Source: Aureococcus anophagefferens (lineage: Eukaryota > Sar > Pelagophyceae > Pelagomonadales > Pelagomonadaceae). Taken from it: a stretch of DNA of 36,376 nt. Position 1 is the stretch's first letter. Every line of letters begins with the position of its first letter. The notes beneath the pieces were generated by a model, which was not told where the DNA came from, did no database searches, and saw only the letters and a program-made list of their open reading frames with translations. The DNA is taken from the NCBI RefSeq assembly GCF_000186865.1, contig NW_008705561.1, positions 3,216,125-3,252,500 of the forward strand, written 5' to 3'. Positions 1 through 9,900 of the stretch are shown piece after piece. Made by a program: the position numbers and the translations under genes.

Positions 1-286
1 CCGGCTCACGGCGTCGTCGCGGAGAAGGGCCGGCGCTTCGTCGGCGGCGCCTACGCCGGCCCGAGGGCGGGCTCCGCCGGCGCCGTCGTCCCGGTGCCGA
101 GGAGCGAGGCCGTGACGACGCTGAGCCGCCTCTACGGCGACGTCGTCGACGCGGCGCTGCTCGCTGCTCGACGACGTCGGCGCGAGCAAGGCCAGGCGCT
201 TCGTCGGCGGCGCCTACGCCGGCCCGAGGGCGGGCTCCGCCGGCGTGGTCGTCGCCCTGCCGTCATTCGACCCGTCGAGGCGTTAA
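1..286 (+). CDS. C-terminal end of a repeat-containing protein (partial, frame broken)
   Basis: An open frame enters from the left edge. A 51-bp block is present twice, at 32-82 and 195-245, and encodes RRFVGGAYAGPRAGSAG both times, so this is probably the end of a repeat protein. The two copies lie in different frames. Between them a tandem 7-bp duplication (gctgctc twice, 156-169) shifts the frame. Without it the period would be 156 bp, exactly 52 codons, and the protein would end at TAA 284-286. Read without correction, the frame stays open to a stop at 394-396. No family was recognised. The 7-bp duplication could be real or an assembly error. Confidence 0.4.
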
Positions 287-430
287 ACCTGCGGCGCTGC
301 CGCAAAATCGTCGCGCACCAGGACGAGGTCGCGGAGGACGCCTTCGACCTCGCGGCGATCGGCTGCGAGAGAGCGCCTCTACCCGTCCAACCTTAACCCC
401 CCCCCCCGGAAGTTCGTCCGCCCTAAAATT
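287..430. other. short intergenic gap with poly-C run
   Basis: Space between the 3' ends of two convergent genes. It holds a run of C at about 397-406. An uncorrected frame of the left-edge gene stays open to 396, but nothing recognisable is encoded. Confidence 0.4.
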
Positions 431-1495
431 TTACGACCGCCCGCGCGCGCGGCGCGTCTTCTGCTCGAACCCCTCCGGGAGCCCGACCTGGCGCCGGATG
501 GAGTCGATCCAGGACAGCGTCCGGAGCGACGCGCACCCCGCGGCCGTCGCGGCGATGGTCGGCCGGCGCGCGTCCGTCGTCACGGCCGAGTCCCAGCGCT
601 GCGTCGCCGCGCCCGCCGCGTCGACCTTGCCCGCGCCCTTGCGGCTCAACGGCTTGGCGACGGCGACGAGCGCGCCGGTGAGCGCGCCGGGCTCGGCGCC
701 CGCGGCCTCGAAGTTCTCCGCGCCGGACGCGTCGACGCGCGGCGCCGACAGCGCCACGTCCGCGGCGACGTCCGTCGCGACGGAGACGGCGACGTCGCCG
801 CGCGCGGAATTCGCCGCGACGTCGCCGTTCACCGCGTCGAAGGCCAGATCCGCGTCGCCGCCGCAGGTGACCACCGCGGCGCCGGAGCACCGCCGGAGCA
901 CGACGCCGCCGTTCGGCGCCGCCGCGGCGACGCGGCCGTGGGCCGTGTCGAGCGTCACGGCGCCGGCGTCGACGGCGTCGCTCGACACGGACAGGTCCGC
1001 GCAGTAGGCCGCGGCGATGTGCACCGCGCCGCCGCGCGCGGCGACGGCCGCGCGCGTCGCCTGGAGCTTCGCGATGGCCACGGCGCCGTCGACGTCGACG
1101 TCGACGTCGACGCCCTCGACGAGGCGCGACGCGTCGAGGCCGGCGCCCGCGGCGAGCGCCACGCGCGCGCCGCGCGCCGTCCCGACGGACAGGCGGCCCC
1201 GCGCGGCCGCGCGCACGTCGTCGCCCTCGACCTTGCCGACGATGGCCACGTCGCCGCCGGCCGCGAGCGTCAGCGACGTCCGCTGCGGCGACACGACCTC
1301 GAGGCCGCCGTCGTCGGCGCGCACGACAGACCCGAACTCGTCCCAGGACGACCGGACGACGACCGGCGCGGCGCCGGCGCTCTCGACGCGCAGCGTCGCC
1401 GCGCCCGTCGGGCCGGTGGCCTCGACGAGCGCCTCGGCGCCGCTCGGGAGGCGCACGGCCACGCGGCCGAGGGCAGCCGCGCAGACGCGGAACAT
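431..1495 (-). CDS. FAM185A/DUF4097-like beta-helix protein
   Basis: The protein (354 aa from ATG 1495) is made of short Gly/Ala/Val-rich strand repeats of the kind xGDVxVxxxxGxxVxxxxxxGxLxV, continuing over residues about 50-280. This pattern is typical of the DUF4097 'adhesin' right-handed beta-helix found in FAM185A-like proteins. The C-terminus is basic (KTRRARGRS). The frame is also open upstream of ATG 1495 toward about 1640 but has no other in-frame ATG, so a 5' exon is possible. The role of FAM185A is poorly known. The family call rests on repeat pattern alone and is moderate. Confidence 0.5.
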   Translation of the reverse strand: MFRVCAAALGRVAVRLPSGAEALVEATGPTGAATLRVESAGAAPVVVRSSWDEFGSVVRADDGGLEVVSPQRTSLTLAAGGDVAIVGKVEGDDVRAAARGRLSVGTARGARVALAAGAGLDASRLVEGVDVDVDVDGAVAIAKLQATRAAVAARGGAVHIAAAYCADLSVSSDAVDAGAVTLDTAHGRVAAAAPNGGVVLRRCSGAAVVTCGGDADLAFDAVNGDVAANSARGDVAVSVATDVAADVALSAPRVDASGAENFEAAGAEPGALTGALVAVAKPLSRKGAGKVDAAGAATQRWDSAVTTDARRPTIAATAAGCASLRTLSWIDSIRRQVGLPEGFEQKTRRARGRS

Positions 1496-1640
1496 CGACG
1501 AGCTGGCGCGCAGAGGCGGCAGAGGCGCTCCTTCGATGTCCCGCTGCAACCACGACAGCACCGCTACCCCCTCGGAGCTCGCCACCTCGATGCCACAGCT
1601 GATTGAAAACGCATCGTGCCCCGAGGGGGTTGACCGCCGG

Positions 1641-2125
1641 TATGCCTGGTAGTATGCGCCCGCTATGCGGGCTTTATGCGGGCTTTATGCGGGCTTTATG
1701 CGGGCTTTATGCGGGTGGTATGCGGGTGGTATGCGGGTGGTATGCTGGTGGTATGCTGGTGGTATGCGGGTGGTATGCGTCTGCTATGCCGGTGGTATGC
1801 GGCTGCTATGCCGGTGGTATGCGGCTGCTATGCCGGTGGTATGCGGCTGCTATGCTGGTGGTATGCGGCTGCTACGCTGGTGGTATGCTGGTGGGCTGCT
1901 ATGCTGGTCTTATGCGCCTGCTATGCTGGTGGTATGCGGCTGCTATGCTGGTCTTATGCGGCTGCTATGCTGGTGGTATGCGCCTGCTATGCGCCTGCTA
2001 TGCGTCTGCTATGCGCCTGCTATGCGCCTGCTATGCGTCTGCTATGCGCCCGCTATGCGTCTGCTATGCGGCTGCTATGCGGCTGCTATGCTGGTGTATG
2101 CCGTGGCTGGTGTATGCCTGGTGGT
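1641..2125. repeat. 11-bp minisatellite, about 44 units
   Basis: Consensus unit TATGCNGNTNN. Variants are TATGCGGGCTT, TATGCGGGTGG, TATGCTGGTGG, TATGCCGGTGG and TATGCGGCTGC. Variant blocks are ordered: the GGGCTT type first, then GGGTGG, then alternating CGGTGG/GGCTGC as a 22-bp higher-order unit, then GCCTGC/GTCTGC types. The unit contains no stop and 11 is not a multiple of 3, so all three + frames stay open and read a Trp/Tyr/Cys/Met-rich repeat. That is a side effect of the repeat and no protein is claimed. Confidence 0.95.
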
Positions 2126-2316
2126 CGGCCCCCTCTGATCGTGCCGGCTCCGTGCATCCATATTGCGCTTGTAGCCAAAATCCGCGCCGGTAGTACGAGC
2201 CCGAACGCTCGATGCGGCGGGCGCCCCGGCCCGAGGCCTCCGCGGGGCGAGCGCCGGGGCGACGGGGACCGCGCTCCGAACTCGCCGGAATTAGGGCGCG
2301 CGGCGCCGCGGCGCGT
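2126..2316. other. intergenic, nothing recognised
   Basis: GC-rich spacer between the minisatellite and the 3' end of the next minus-strand gene. No RNA gene, repeat or protein motif was seen. Confidence 0.4.
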
Positions 2317-2752
2317 CTAGTCCACGCGCGTCTTGACGAAGAATTGGATCGATGCGTCCTGGAGCAGGAGGATGACGCTGATGATCTGGAGGAGGCAGCC
2401 CAGGCCGATGGAGCCGTAGATCACGGCGGCCGGCGGCGCCCGCCGGGTCGCCCATAAACGTGACCTGCGGATGCAGGTACTGCGCGAGGAGCCCGTTCGC
2501 GTAGTCGTACGACCCGAGGACGTTGAAGGAGAGGAGGAGGCCCCAGGCGACGACGCCCTTGCCCGTGAACGCGCCGTAGATCGCGAAGGGCGTCAGGATC
2601 CCCAGACACGTGTCGCTGAACCAGGGGCCGAGCCAGCCGTCGGCGTTCTCGCCGCCGAACTTGGCCGACGGCAATTGTCGGGCCATCATCGTCCGCGTGA
2701 GCGTGTAGCAGAGGAGTCCGCCGACGAGCTTGACCTCCATGGGGCGCGACAT
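2317..2752 (-). CDS. small multi-pass membrane protein (unknown family; one frame break)
   Basis: Starts at ATG 2752 (MSRPMEVKLVGG...). Hydrophobic segments are LGILTPFAIYGAF, VVAWGLLLSFNVLG and, in a second frame, VIYGSIGLGCLLQIISVILL, followed by a basic tail (FFVKTRVD) and TAG at 2317-2319. The frame changes by one surplus base in a GC-rich stretch near 2435-2445, where the reading goes from GDPAGAAG to VIYGS. The hydrophobic continuation and clean stop argue that the break is a sequence error. Corrected length is about 144 aa with three or four membrane segments. I do not recognise the family. Confidence 0.55.
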
Positions 2753-3181
2753 GGCGGCGTCTCTCGGCGTTCAACGCGTACAATAGTAGCTGTCTGCGCG
2801 CGGGAAGCGCGTCGCGCCGCGTCTCTTCGCGCGCGCAGGCGTCGCGCGCGCGCGCGGCATCGTTCTGCACTGTATGCATCGATCGAGGGAGCGCGGACGG
2901 AGGCGGCGCGCGCAGGCACCTTGTTTCCGCAAAAGGGGCCGAGGTCGAAAGGCCTATGGCAATCATTGGCGATATAGCGGTGCGTTGAGGCCTACGATGA
3001 AGCGCGAGCGTGATGGACGGAGATTGAAGCTCCGAGGCTGCCCATTCGTCGATATCGGCGTCGCGACGAGGCCGTCCGGATCCGTCGCAGGCAGCCCATA
3101 CGAGTGAAGCGACGCTCTCATTCGTCGATATCGGAGCGCGACGAGGCTGCCCGTCGCAGGCAGCCCAGTACGACACCAGCC
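2753..3181. promoter_or_regulatory. divergent intergenic region with a direct repeat
   Basis: Lies between the start of the minus-strand membrane protein and the start of the plus-strand hydrolase, so it should hold both promoters. It contains the roughly 55-bp direct repeat annotated separately. No clear TATA box was seen. Confidence 0.35.
3044..3173. repeat. direct repeat, two copies of about 55-60 bp
   Basis: Copy 1 at 3044-3103 and copy 2 at 3120-3173. Both start ATTCGTCGATATCGG, continue through GCGACGAGGC, and end CGTCGCAGGCAGCCCA(G)TACGA. A few internal bases differ. The second copy ends 8 bp before the predicted start codon at 3182. Confidence 0.85.
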
Positions 3182-4486
3182 ATGCTGCGCGTCGTCGCCG
3201 GCCTCCTCCTGCTCGGTCGCGCCGCCGGCGGCGACGTCGCCGTCGCCCTGGGCGAGGCGCCGGGCACGCGGGGCCAGTACTTCCAGAACGAGCTCCAGGG
3301 CGTCGTCGACTTCCTCGCCGACTACTACAACACGTCCTTCAGCCTCACGTTCCACGGCCCGCGCGCCGTCTACACGGCCGTCGCCGGGGTCGAGGACCGC
3401 GTCTCCGGCCGCCTGCTCGCGCGCGAGGACCTCATCCCGCTCGGCTCGGCGACGAAGCCCTTCACGGCCGCGGGCGTCCTGCGGCTCGCGGAGCGCAGCG
3501 CGCTCGGTCTCGGCGACCGCGTCGCGCCCTACGTCGACCCCTGGCTCCGGCGCGACCTCGGCCGGACCTTCGTCGAGCTCTACGGCGCCGGCGCGGCGAA
3601 CGTCACGATCCTCGAGCTGCTCAAGATGCGGGGCGGCCTCCAGGACTACGACGACGCCCGCTACCAGAACAAGACCTTCCGGGGCGAGGAGTACGTCCCG
3701 ACGGCGGTCGTCGGCGACGCGCCCCACGACCTCCACTGCGCGCCGGGCGCCTGCGGCGTCTACTCGTCCGTCGGCTACCTGCTCCTGGGCCTCGCGGCGG
3801 CGACGGCGGTGAACCTGAGCGACTGGCGGGCCCTGGACCAGGGCGCGCTCGCCTTCGGCGGCGAACCGGGCCCGGGCCTCGTCTTCCCCGTCCGGGGCGC
3901 GTGCGCGGACGTGCCCGGCGTCGTCCACCAGTACGCGACGCGCGTCGGCAACGGCACCTACGGCTGGTTCGACGTCATCGGCGACTCGTGCCTCAACGCC
4001 TGGACCGCGGGCAACGTGGCGGCGACGAGCAGGATTTGGCGCGCTTCTGGCACCGCCTCTGACGGGACGCTCCTGTCCGCGTCGTCGCTCGCGGCCATGA
4101 CGTCCTTCGAGCCGCTCACGTGGGGCTGGTTCCCGGGCCTCGAGTACGGCGCGGGCCTCATGGCCCAGGCCTGGGCGGCGGCCAACGGCACCTACTCGCT
4201 CCCGGTGCTGGGCCACGGCGGCGAGGACTACGGCTCCGAGACCGCGCTCAACGGCTACGTCGCCGCGCTCAACGCGTCCGTCGTCCTCGCGAGCACGTCC
4301 TACGACGGCGCGAACTGCAGCCTCTCGCTCGCGGAGAACGCCTACGCCAAGGACTTCGCCGCCTGCTTCGCCTACGACCGCATCCTCCACGCCATCAACC
4401 CGGCCTTCCCCCGCCTGCGGTGCAAGCCCGCGGACGCGGTCGCCGACGCCGCGCCGGGCCGCTGCCTCGGCACGCTCGGGTCCTAA
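3182..4486 (+). CDS. secreted beta-lactamase-fold serine hydrolase
   Basis: A 434-aa protein of the serine beta-lactamase/penicillin-binding-protein-like family (class C fold). ATG 3182 was chosen because it gives an immediate signal peptide (MLRVVAGLLLLGRAAGG); the open frame extends further upstream but only from non-ATG codons. The SxxK nucleophile motif is SATK. The tyrosine motif is YSSVGY, where family members usually have YxN, so the third position is altered. The third motif is HGG in LGHGGEDYG. Eight or so N-glycosylation sequons (NTS, NVT, NKT, NLS, NGT twice, NAS, NCS) and scattered cysteines fit an extracellular or vacuolar enzyme. The substrate is unknown; peptidase or esterase activity is more likely than antibiotic hydrolysis. 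Confidence 0.82.
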   Translation: MLRVVAGLLLLGRAAGGDVAVALGEAPGTRGQYFQNELQGVVDFLADYYNTSFSLTFHGPRAVYTAVAGVEDRVSGRLLAREDLIPLGSATKPFTAAGVLRLAERSALGLGDRVAPYVDPWLRRDLGRTFVELYGAGAANVTILELLKMRGGLQDYDDARYQNKTFRGEEYVPTAVVGDAPHDLHCAPGACGVYSSVGYLLLGLAAATAVNLSDWRALDQGALAFGGEPGPGLVFPVRGACADVPGVVHQYATRVGNGTYGWFDVIGDSCLNAWTAGNVAATSRIWRASGTASDGTLLSASSLAAMTSFEPLTWGWFPGLEYGAGLMAQAWAAANGTYSLPVLGHGGEDYGSETALNGYVAALNASVVLASTSYDGANCSLSLAENAYAKDFAACFAYDRILHAINPAFPRLRCKPADAVADAAPGRCLGTLGS

Positions 4487-4498
4487 GCTTCTCTGCCT

Positions 4499-5839
4499 TT
4501 AGAGGACCCCGCGGACGAGGGCCGCGTCGATCATCCTGCGCGCGGCCGCGTCGGCGCAGTCGTGCCAGTCCCGGGGGCCCCTGACGAAGCGCAGCTGGAG
4601 GGCGCCGCCGCCGCGGCGCGCGGTCGCGATCCCCCGGTTGAACGCCATCCACTTGTCGAGCTTGGCGTCGGAGACGCCATCGAAGAGGTCCGGCCGCAGC
4701 TCGCGCATGATCCCGAAGATGCGGCCGTTCGCGGCGTGCTTGTCGAGGCCGGCGAAGCACCAGTCGGCCGGCCGGAGCCGCGGGAGCGTCGCGGGGTCGA
4801 CCGGGCGGTGTTCGACGAGCGCGAGCGTCTCGAGCGTACAGAAGCGCGCCGCGGCGCGCAGCATGCAGAGGTCGACGTCCCAGTCGATGCCCGGCCCCTT
4901 GGCGAGGCCGCCGACGGCGCCGCGGAGGAGGAACGAGAGCGCGGGCGACCACGCCGCGTCGTCTGCCGACGGCGCCTCCGGCAGGTACTCGTCCGAGTCC
5001 TTGAGGGCGACCTTCGACGGGCCGAGCTCGCAGCGCGCGGTCGCCGCGACCACGCCGAGAATCCACGCGACGTCCGCGCGCGTCGGCGCGTACGCGCCGC
5101 TCCCGCCCTCGATGGCGTAGAGGAACCAGACCAGGGGGCAGTAGAGGCTCCCCGCGGGGCCGCGCGCCGGGTGCGCGTCCTCGGCGATCGCGACGGTCAG
5201 CCGCCGCAGGACCTGCACGAGGCCGCCCTGCTGCGCCGGCGACATCAACGACAGCTCGTGCGCGCCCCGCGTCGCCCGGTCGGCGTCCATGCGCCGCAGG
5301 CACTTTTGCATGTGGCTCTTGAGAAGCGACGCGCCGGAGCCGCGCGAGTGGTACGCGGCCCGGAGTTTCTCCAGCTCCGGCCCGCGCGGCCCGTCGGCGT
5401 CGTAGGCGAACGCCACGGTCGCGGAGCGCGGCCGTTGTTTCAAGTGCGTGCGCATGCCGACTTCCCGCTCGCCGGCCCAGAGTCGTCGCATGCCCGAACC
5501 CGGAGGCCGCGCGGCGCCGTCGTGCCAGCGCGCGGTCAGGGCGTCGCCGCGCCGCTCGAGGAGGAAGAAGAGGCGGCCCCAACGAGCGAGCGCCGACGTC
5601 GGCCGCGGCGCCGCGGTCGCGGGACGATCGAGATCGATCTCCGCCTTCGGCCGCTTCGCCGGCGGCGCGTCGCCGTCGCGCGGCCGCGGGTCCGCCTCCT
5701 TCTTGAGCCGCTCCGCCTCGGCAAGCCGCGCGAGCGCCTGCTCGTATCGCTCATCAAGCTCTGGTCCGGGCTCAATGAGGTCCGCAGTGCTCAAGCCCGA
5801 TAGGCGAATGGCCTTCATCTTCTCTTTGAGGGAAGCCAT
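4499..5839 (-). CDS. conserved-looking protein of unknown function
   Basis: A 446-aa protein from ATG 5839 (MASLKEKMKAIRLSG). The N-terminal 60 residues are charged and likely helical, followed by a basic nuclear-localisation-like patch (PPAKRPKAE). The rest is a mixed alpha/beta or helical domain with motifs such as SLLKSHMQKCLRR and KWMAFNRGIATARR. No catalytic signature was recognised and no function is proposed. It converges on the hydrolase gene (12-bp gap) and diverges from the armadillo gene. Its uninterrupted length and sensible composition support a real gene. Confidence 0.6.
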   Translation of the reverse strand: MASLKEKMKAIRLSGLSTADLIEPGPELDERYEQALARLAEAERLKKEADPRPRDGDAPPAKRPKAEIDLDRPATAAPRPTSALARWGRLFFLLERRGDALTARWHDGAARPPGSGMRRLWAGEREVGMRTHLKQRPRSATVAFAYDADGPRGPELEKLRAAYHSRGSGASLLKSHMQKCLRRMDADRATRGAHELSLMSPAQQGGLVQVLRRLTVAIAEDAHPARGPAGSLYCPLVWFLYAIEGGSGAYAPTRADVAWILGVVAATARCELGPSKVALKDSDEYLPEAPSADDAAWSPALSFLLRGAVGGLAKGPGIDWDVDLCMLRAAARFCTLETLALVEHRPVDPATLPRLRPADWCFAGLDKHAANGRIFGIMRELRPDLFDGVSDAKLDKWMAFNRGIATARRGGGALQLRFVRGPRDWHDCADAAARRMIDAALVRGVL

Positions 5840-6061
5840 GTCTTTTTTACTTTCCACGCCGACGTCGTGATCGCTCAGGCCTGCGTTGTCGCCGCCGCCG
5901 AAAAATACGCGGCCCTGAGGAAGATGAAAACAAATGTGGCGACGCCGCAGCCGCTAGATGTCCGCTCGCTCAAAAAAAATTGTGCCACAATTTGTGGACA
6001 TTTTGCAATGCATTTTGACCAACAAGTCTTTGACGGCTCTCAGCAGAGAGAGACGCGCATC
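5840..6061. promoter_or_regulatory. divergent promoter region with a 15-bp palindrome
   Basis: This AT-richer stretch separates the divergent genes starting at 5839(-) and 6062(+). It contains the perfect inverted repeat AATTGTG-C-CACAATT at 5978-5992, a candidate dimeric-regulator site. If the armadillo gene starts at the alternative in-frame ATG 5924, part of this would be coding. Confidence 0.4.
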
Positions 6062-6910
6062 ATGGACGCAAAGATTATCGCTGGCCACGTCCGGACCCTC
6101 TCGTACGGTGACGACGAGGCCAAGGGGAGAGCCGCGCGAGCGCTCTGGGCTTTTTTGGCCGCATTACAAGAGCCCAGCGAGGAAATAATTGTCATCGCAG
6201 CGGCTGGCGCCATACCTATACTTATCGACATCATCCGAACAGGCCGAACAGGCGCCGCCAAGCATCATGCGCTAGGGGCGCTCGCTAACCTCACAAGAGG
6301 CCCCAGTGTCATCAAAGATGCGGTCGCTGCGGCCGGCGGCCCAAACGGCAGCATCGCGCTTTTCGTCGAATTTATGCGAAGCGGGAGCGAATACCAGAAG
6401 GAATATGCCGCGACGACGCTGGCGCACCTCGCAAAAAACTCCGATGAAAGAAAGATCGCGATTAAAATAGCCGGGGCCCTCCCGCCCGCAATCCATCTCG
6501 CGCGGAGCGGCGGCGATATCACCAAAGAGCGCGCCGCGGCTTTGCTGCGGAGCCTCGCGTGTCACAAAGACAACGGCGTCGCCATCGCGCTGGCCGGAGG
6601 CATTCCACCCCTCGTCGCGCTGGAGGAATCCGGTCCTGCCGGCGCCAAAACCCAGGCCGCCGCGGCACTCAAAAACCTCGCGCGAGACGTCGACATCGAG
6701 CTGCGGATCGCGACGACCCGCGGCACCGCGGCGCTCGTGGATATGGCGCGACACGGCGGCTTTTTCAAAAAGGACGCCGCCAAGGACGCCGCCGCGAGAC
6801 TCCTCGCCGAGCGCCGCCGGTCCATCGTCCACAAGTGCGTCGACGGCAAGGTCCCGGCCGAGCTCGAGCCGATCGTCGCCGCGTGCCTGTCGCGCCGCGG
6901 CTACTCCTAA
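6062..6910 (+). CDS. armadillo-repeat protein
   Basis: A 282-aa protein from ATG 6062 (MDAKIIAGHVRTL). An in-frame ATG at 5924 would add 46 residues, but that part is AT-rich and not repeat-like. At least five ARM-type helical repeats are visible with the usual core G-IPxLIxxxRxG...AxxALxNLA: for example AIPILIDIIRTG with ALGALANL, ALPPAIHLARSG with AALLRSLA, and GIPPLVALEESG with AAALKNLA. ARM repeats bind proteins (importin-alpha/beta-catenin class), but here there is no other domain. Codon GC is lower than in its neighbours, with more AT-ending codons, which may indicate a recently expanded or differently constrained gene. Confidence 0.85.
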   Translation: MDAKIIAGHVRTLSYGDDEAKGRAARALWAFLAALQEPSEEIIVIAAAGAIPILIDIIRTGRTGAAKHHALGALANLTRGPSVIKDAVAAAGGPNGSIALFVEFMRSGSEYQKEYAATTLAHLAKNSDERKIAIKIAGALPPAIHLARSGGDITKERAAALLRSLACHKDNGVAIALAGGIPPLVALEESGPAGAKTQAAAALKNLARDVDIELRIATTRGTAALVDMARHGGFFKKDAAKDAAARLLAERRRSIVHKCVDGKVPAELEPIVAACLSRRGYS

Positions 6911-6939
6911 GACCGGCTACTCCTAAGACTCGGCTACGC

Positions 6940-9900
6940 TTAGAGCGACGCCCGCGGCCGGCCCGGCCCCTTCTTGGGCTTCTTCTTCGCCGGCGGCTTG
7001 GCGGCCGCGCCGGGCTCGAGGAGCCGCGCGCCCGTGGACTTGGAGACCTTCTTGCCCTCGCCGTCGGCCATCCAGTCGACGAGGACGGCGGCCTTGCGCT
7101 GGCCGTCGGTCTCCTCCTCGACGGTGTAGCGGTAGTCGAAGAAGAGCTCCGCGTGGGGCTCGACGGCCGCCTTGGCGTAGATGCCGATGCGGTGCGTGCC
7201 GTCGACGAGCACGGTGCGCGTCGCGCAGTTGCCGTGGTCCGCGTGGTTGGCGAAGCGCGCCTTGTTGCCGTAGCGCCGCGCGTCGACGACCGTGTCCTCG
7301 TCGAGGTTGAAGAGGTAGGAGCAGTTGACCTTGTCCTGGATCTTGCCCCGGCGCTCCGCCTCGGTCTGCGAGATGCGCTCGCCGACGTACTCCGTGATGA
7401 GCGCGCCCTTGGCGGCGCCCTCGGGCGCGAAGAGGCCCCAGCCGGCGCCGGGCACGCCCGACGGCGCGAGCGCGACGCGGCACGCGCGGCCGAGCGCGAG
7501 GTCGCGGTTCCGGCACCGCGGCGCGCCGCGGCCGCCGCCGCCGGCGTCGGCGCCGCGCGTGCGCCGCCCCGCGTGGCGGTAGCGCAGGTCGCCCGGGTCG
7601 CAGCAGTCGCCCCGGGGCCGCGCGGCGCCGCACGCGCCGCACGCGTCCGGGTCGCACTCGCGGCCCGCGGCGAAGCACGGGCACGCGCGCGTCGAGCAGT
7701 CGCCGCGCTTGCAGTCGCAGCCGTGGAACTGGTTGCTGCAGGCCTGGCGGATGCGCAGCTCGCTCCGCGTCACGGTCCGCGGCGGCGGCGCGCCGACGTC
7801 CGCGCAGTGCGCGGGCCCCGCGCGGCGCGCCTTGAGCCAGTCGGCGACGCGGTGGTCGTCGAGGTCGCAGGGCGCGCCCGGCGCCGGCTCGAGGTCCCGC
7901 GGCGGGTCCGCCTTGACGGCGCAGCCGCAGAACTTCGTGCAGTAGGTGTCGTTGCGCACGCACTCGCAGTTCGCGTACGTGCAGGGCCCCTCGTGGCGGC
8001 AGAAGACGAAGGCCGTCTCGATGGCCTTGGACACGAAGCGCCGCTCGGGGTGGGGCGCGGCGAACTTGCCCTTCTTGAGCGCGTCGGCGGCCTTGGACTT
8101 GCCGCGCTTGCGCTTCTTGCCGCCGGGCGTCGGCGACGCGCGGCCGCTCGGCGCGGGCGACGGCGCGGGCGCCTCCTCGACGCCGCCGGGCGACGCGCGG
8201 CCCGCCGTCGACGACGACGTCGGCGACCCGCGGCCCGCCGTCGACGGCAGCGACGCGTCGTCGTCCGCGGGCCGCGCGCGCGGCCCGCAGCGGTCGCAGC
8301 ACCAGGTCCCCGGCGCGCGGCCCGCGACGGCGAGGCCCGCGCGCGCGGCCGCGCGGCGCAGGCCCTCGCCGTCGACGCCGAGCGCCGCGGCGGTCCGCGA
8401 CGCGCAGCCGCCGAAGACGGCGAGCGCGCGGGCAGGAGGCGGTCGTCGCGCGCGATCCACGGCCGCGGCGGCGCCGCTACGGGCAGCGCGCGCGCGGCCT
8501 CGGCGAAGAGGGGCGGCGCCGGCGCGCAGACGAGGGGCCGCGGCGCGGGGAAGACGTCGCCGGCGTCGGGCCTGCGTGGGAAACAACCGGTGGAACGCCC
8601 CGTCCAGCAAAAACGTCGAACCGAAAAGAATAGGTCGAAACCGTGCGAATGCATGCATATTGAAGTCGTGTGGACTATGTTTGTTTCCTGCCCGGCGTCG
8701 GGCCCGCGCGGCGCCGCGTCCTCGGCGAACGCGAGGTTGCCGTGCACGTTGCAGTCGAACGTGAAGCAGCGGCGGCAGAGGAGCTTCCGCGTGCTGTCGA
8801 CGTCGTCCTCGTAGCGGGCGTGGCCCGCGTCGCTGAGCTTCGGCGCGGCGGCCGGCGGCGCCGGCGGCGCCGCGCCGTCGCGGAGCTCGAGGAGCGCGGC
8901 GCGGAGTGCGTTTTTGCGCGCCGCGGCCTCGCGCGCGAGGTCCGCGGCGACGAGGGCGTCCTCGTCGTCGCTGCGCTTCTTGGACGCGCGGCGCCGCGCG
9001 CGCCGGAGCCGCGCGGCGTCCTCGAGCGCCTCGCCGGGCGACCGCCGCCGCTCCTCGACGTCGAAGAGCGCGTCGACGACGGCCGCGAGCGCGCCCTCCG
9101 TCGGCGCCGCGCCCGCGAGGCAGGCGCGCCGCAGCGCCGCGGCGTCGCGGGCCTCGCGCGCCGTCCAGGCCGGGCACGCGCCCGCCGCGTCGAGCTCGCG
9201 CTGCCGCCCGGCCATGTCGTAGCCGTCGACGACGTCGGCCGCCTGGGCAGGAAAAGAGATATTCAACTTCGCTTCAACGTGAGTGTTCCGCGCGCGCGCG
9301 TTCCGGAAAAGCATCCACGCTTCGAGGCCGTTCCAAGAGATGATCGCTCGTCCAAAAATCAGCCGAAACGAGTGGAAAACGGCCGAGATAGGAGCTTTTG
9401 AAGTTGGGAATTTCGCTCTCTTTTCCTGCCCTGTCGGCGGCGTCCGCGTTCTCGCCGAGGTAGGGCGTGAAGCGGAGCACGGGGTCGTCGTCGACGCGCA
9501 TGGACCGGCTCAGGGCCGTGAAGGCCATGTAGGGCGGCAGGCCCGGCACGCGGTCGAGGCGCCGCTCCGCGAGGCCGCCGCGGTCCGCGCCGGGCTCGAA
9601 CTTGGCGAGCGGGCCGGGCTTCGCGAGGACCCGGCACCAGGGCCGCGACCGCCAGCCCGGGTCGTCGGCGCCGTCGCCGTCCGGCAGGTCGCTCAGGCAC
9701 TCCTCGACCTCCGCCTCCTCGAGGTCCTCCTCCTCGCCCGCGAGGCCGCCGCCCCGGAAGAGCACCTTGAAGAGCGGCGCGGGCTGGCCGTCGCCGTCGA
9801 GGAAGGGGTCGGACGCCGTCGCCGGGAGCCAGGCGACGACGACGCCCTCGCTCAGCGCCTCGGCGCGCGCCTCGCCGTGCGCGCGCGTGACCTCGCGGCC

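Noticed and set aside
1603..2320. Three overlapping + frames with Trp/Tyr/Cys/Met repeats
   Set aside because: All are by-products of a stop-free 11-bp tandem repeat whose length is not a multiple of 3.
6559..8814. Long + strand open frame (about 750 codons) opposite the EZH2-like gene
   Set aside because: Arg/Ala-rich composition typical of antisense frames in GC-rich coding DNA. The minus strand has clear SET and CXC motifs.
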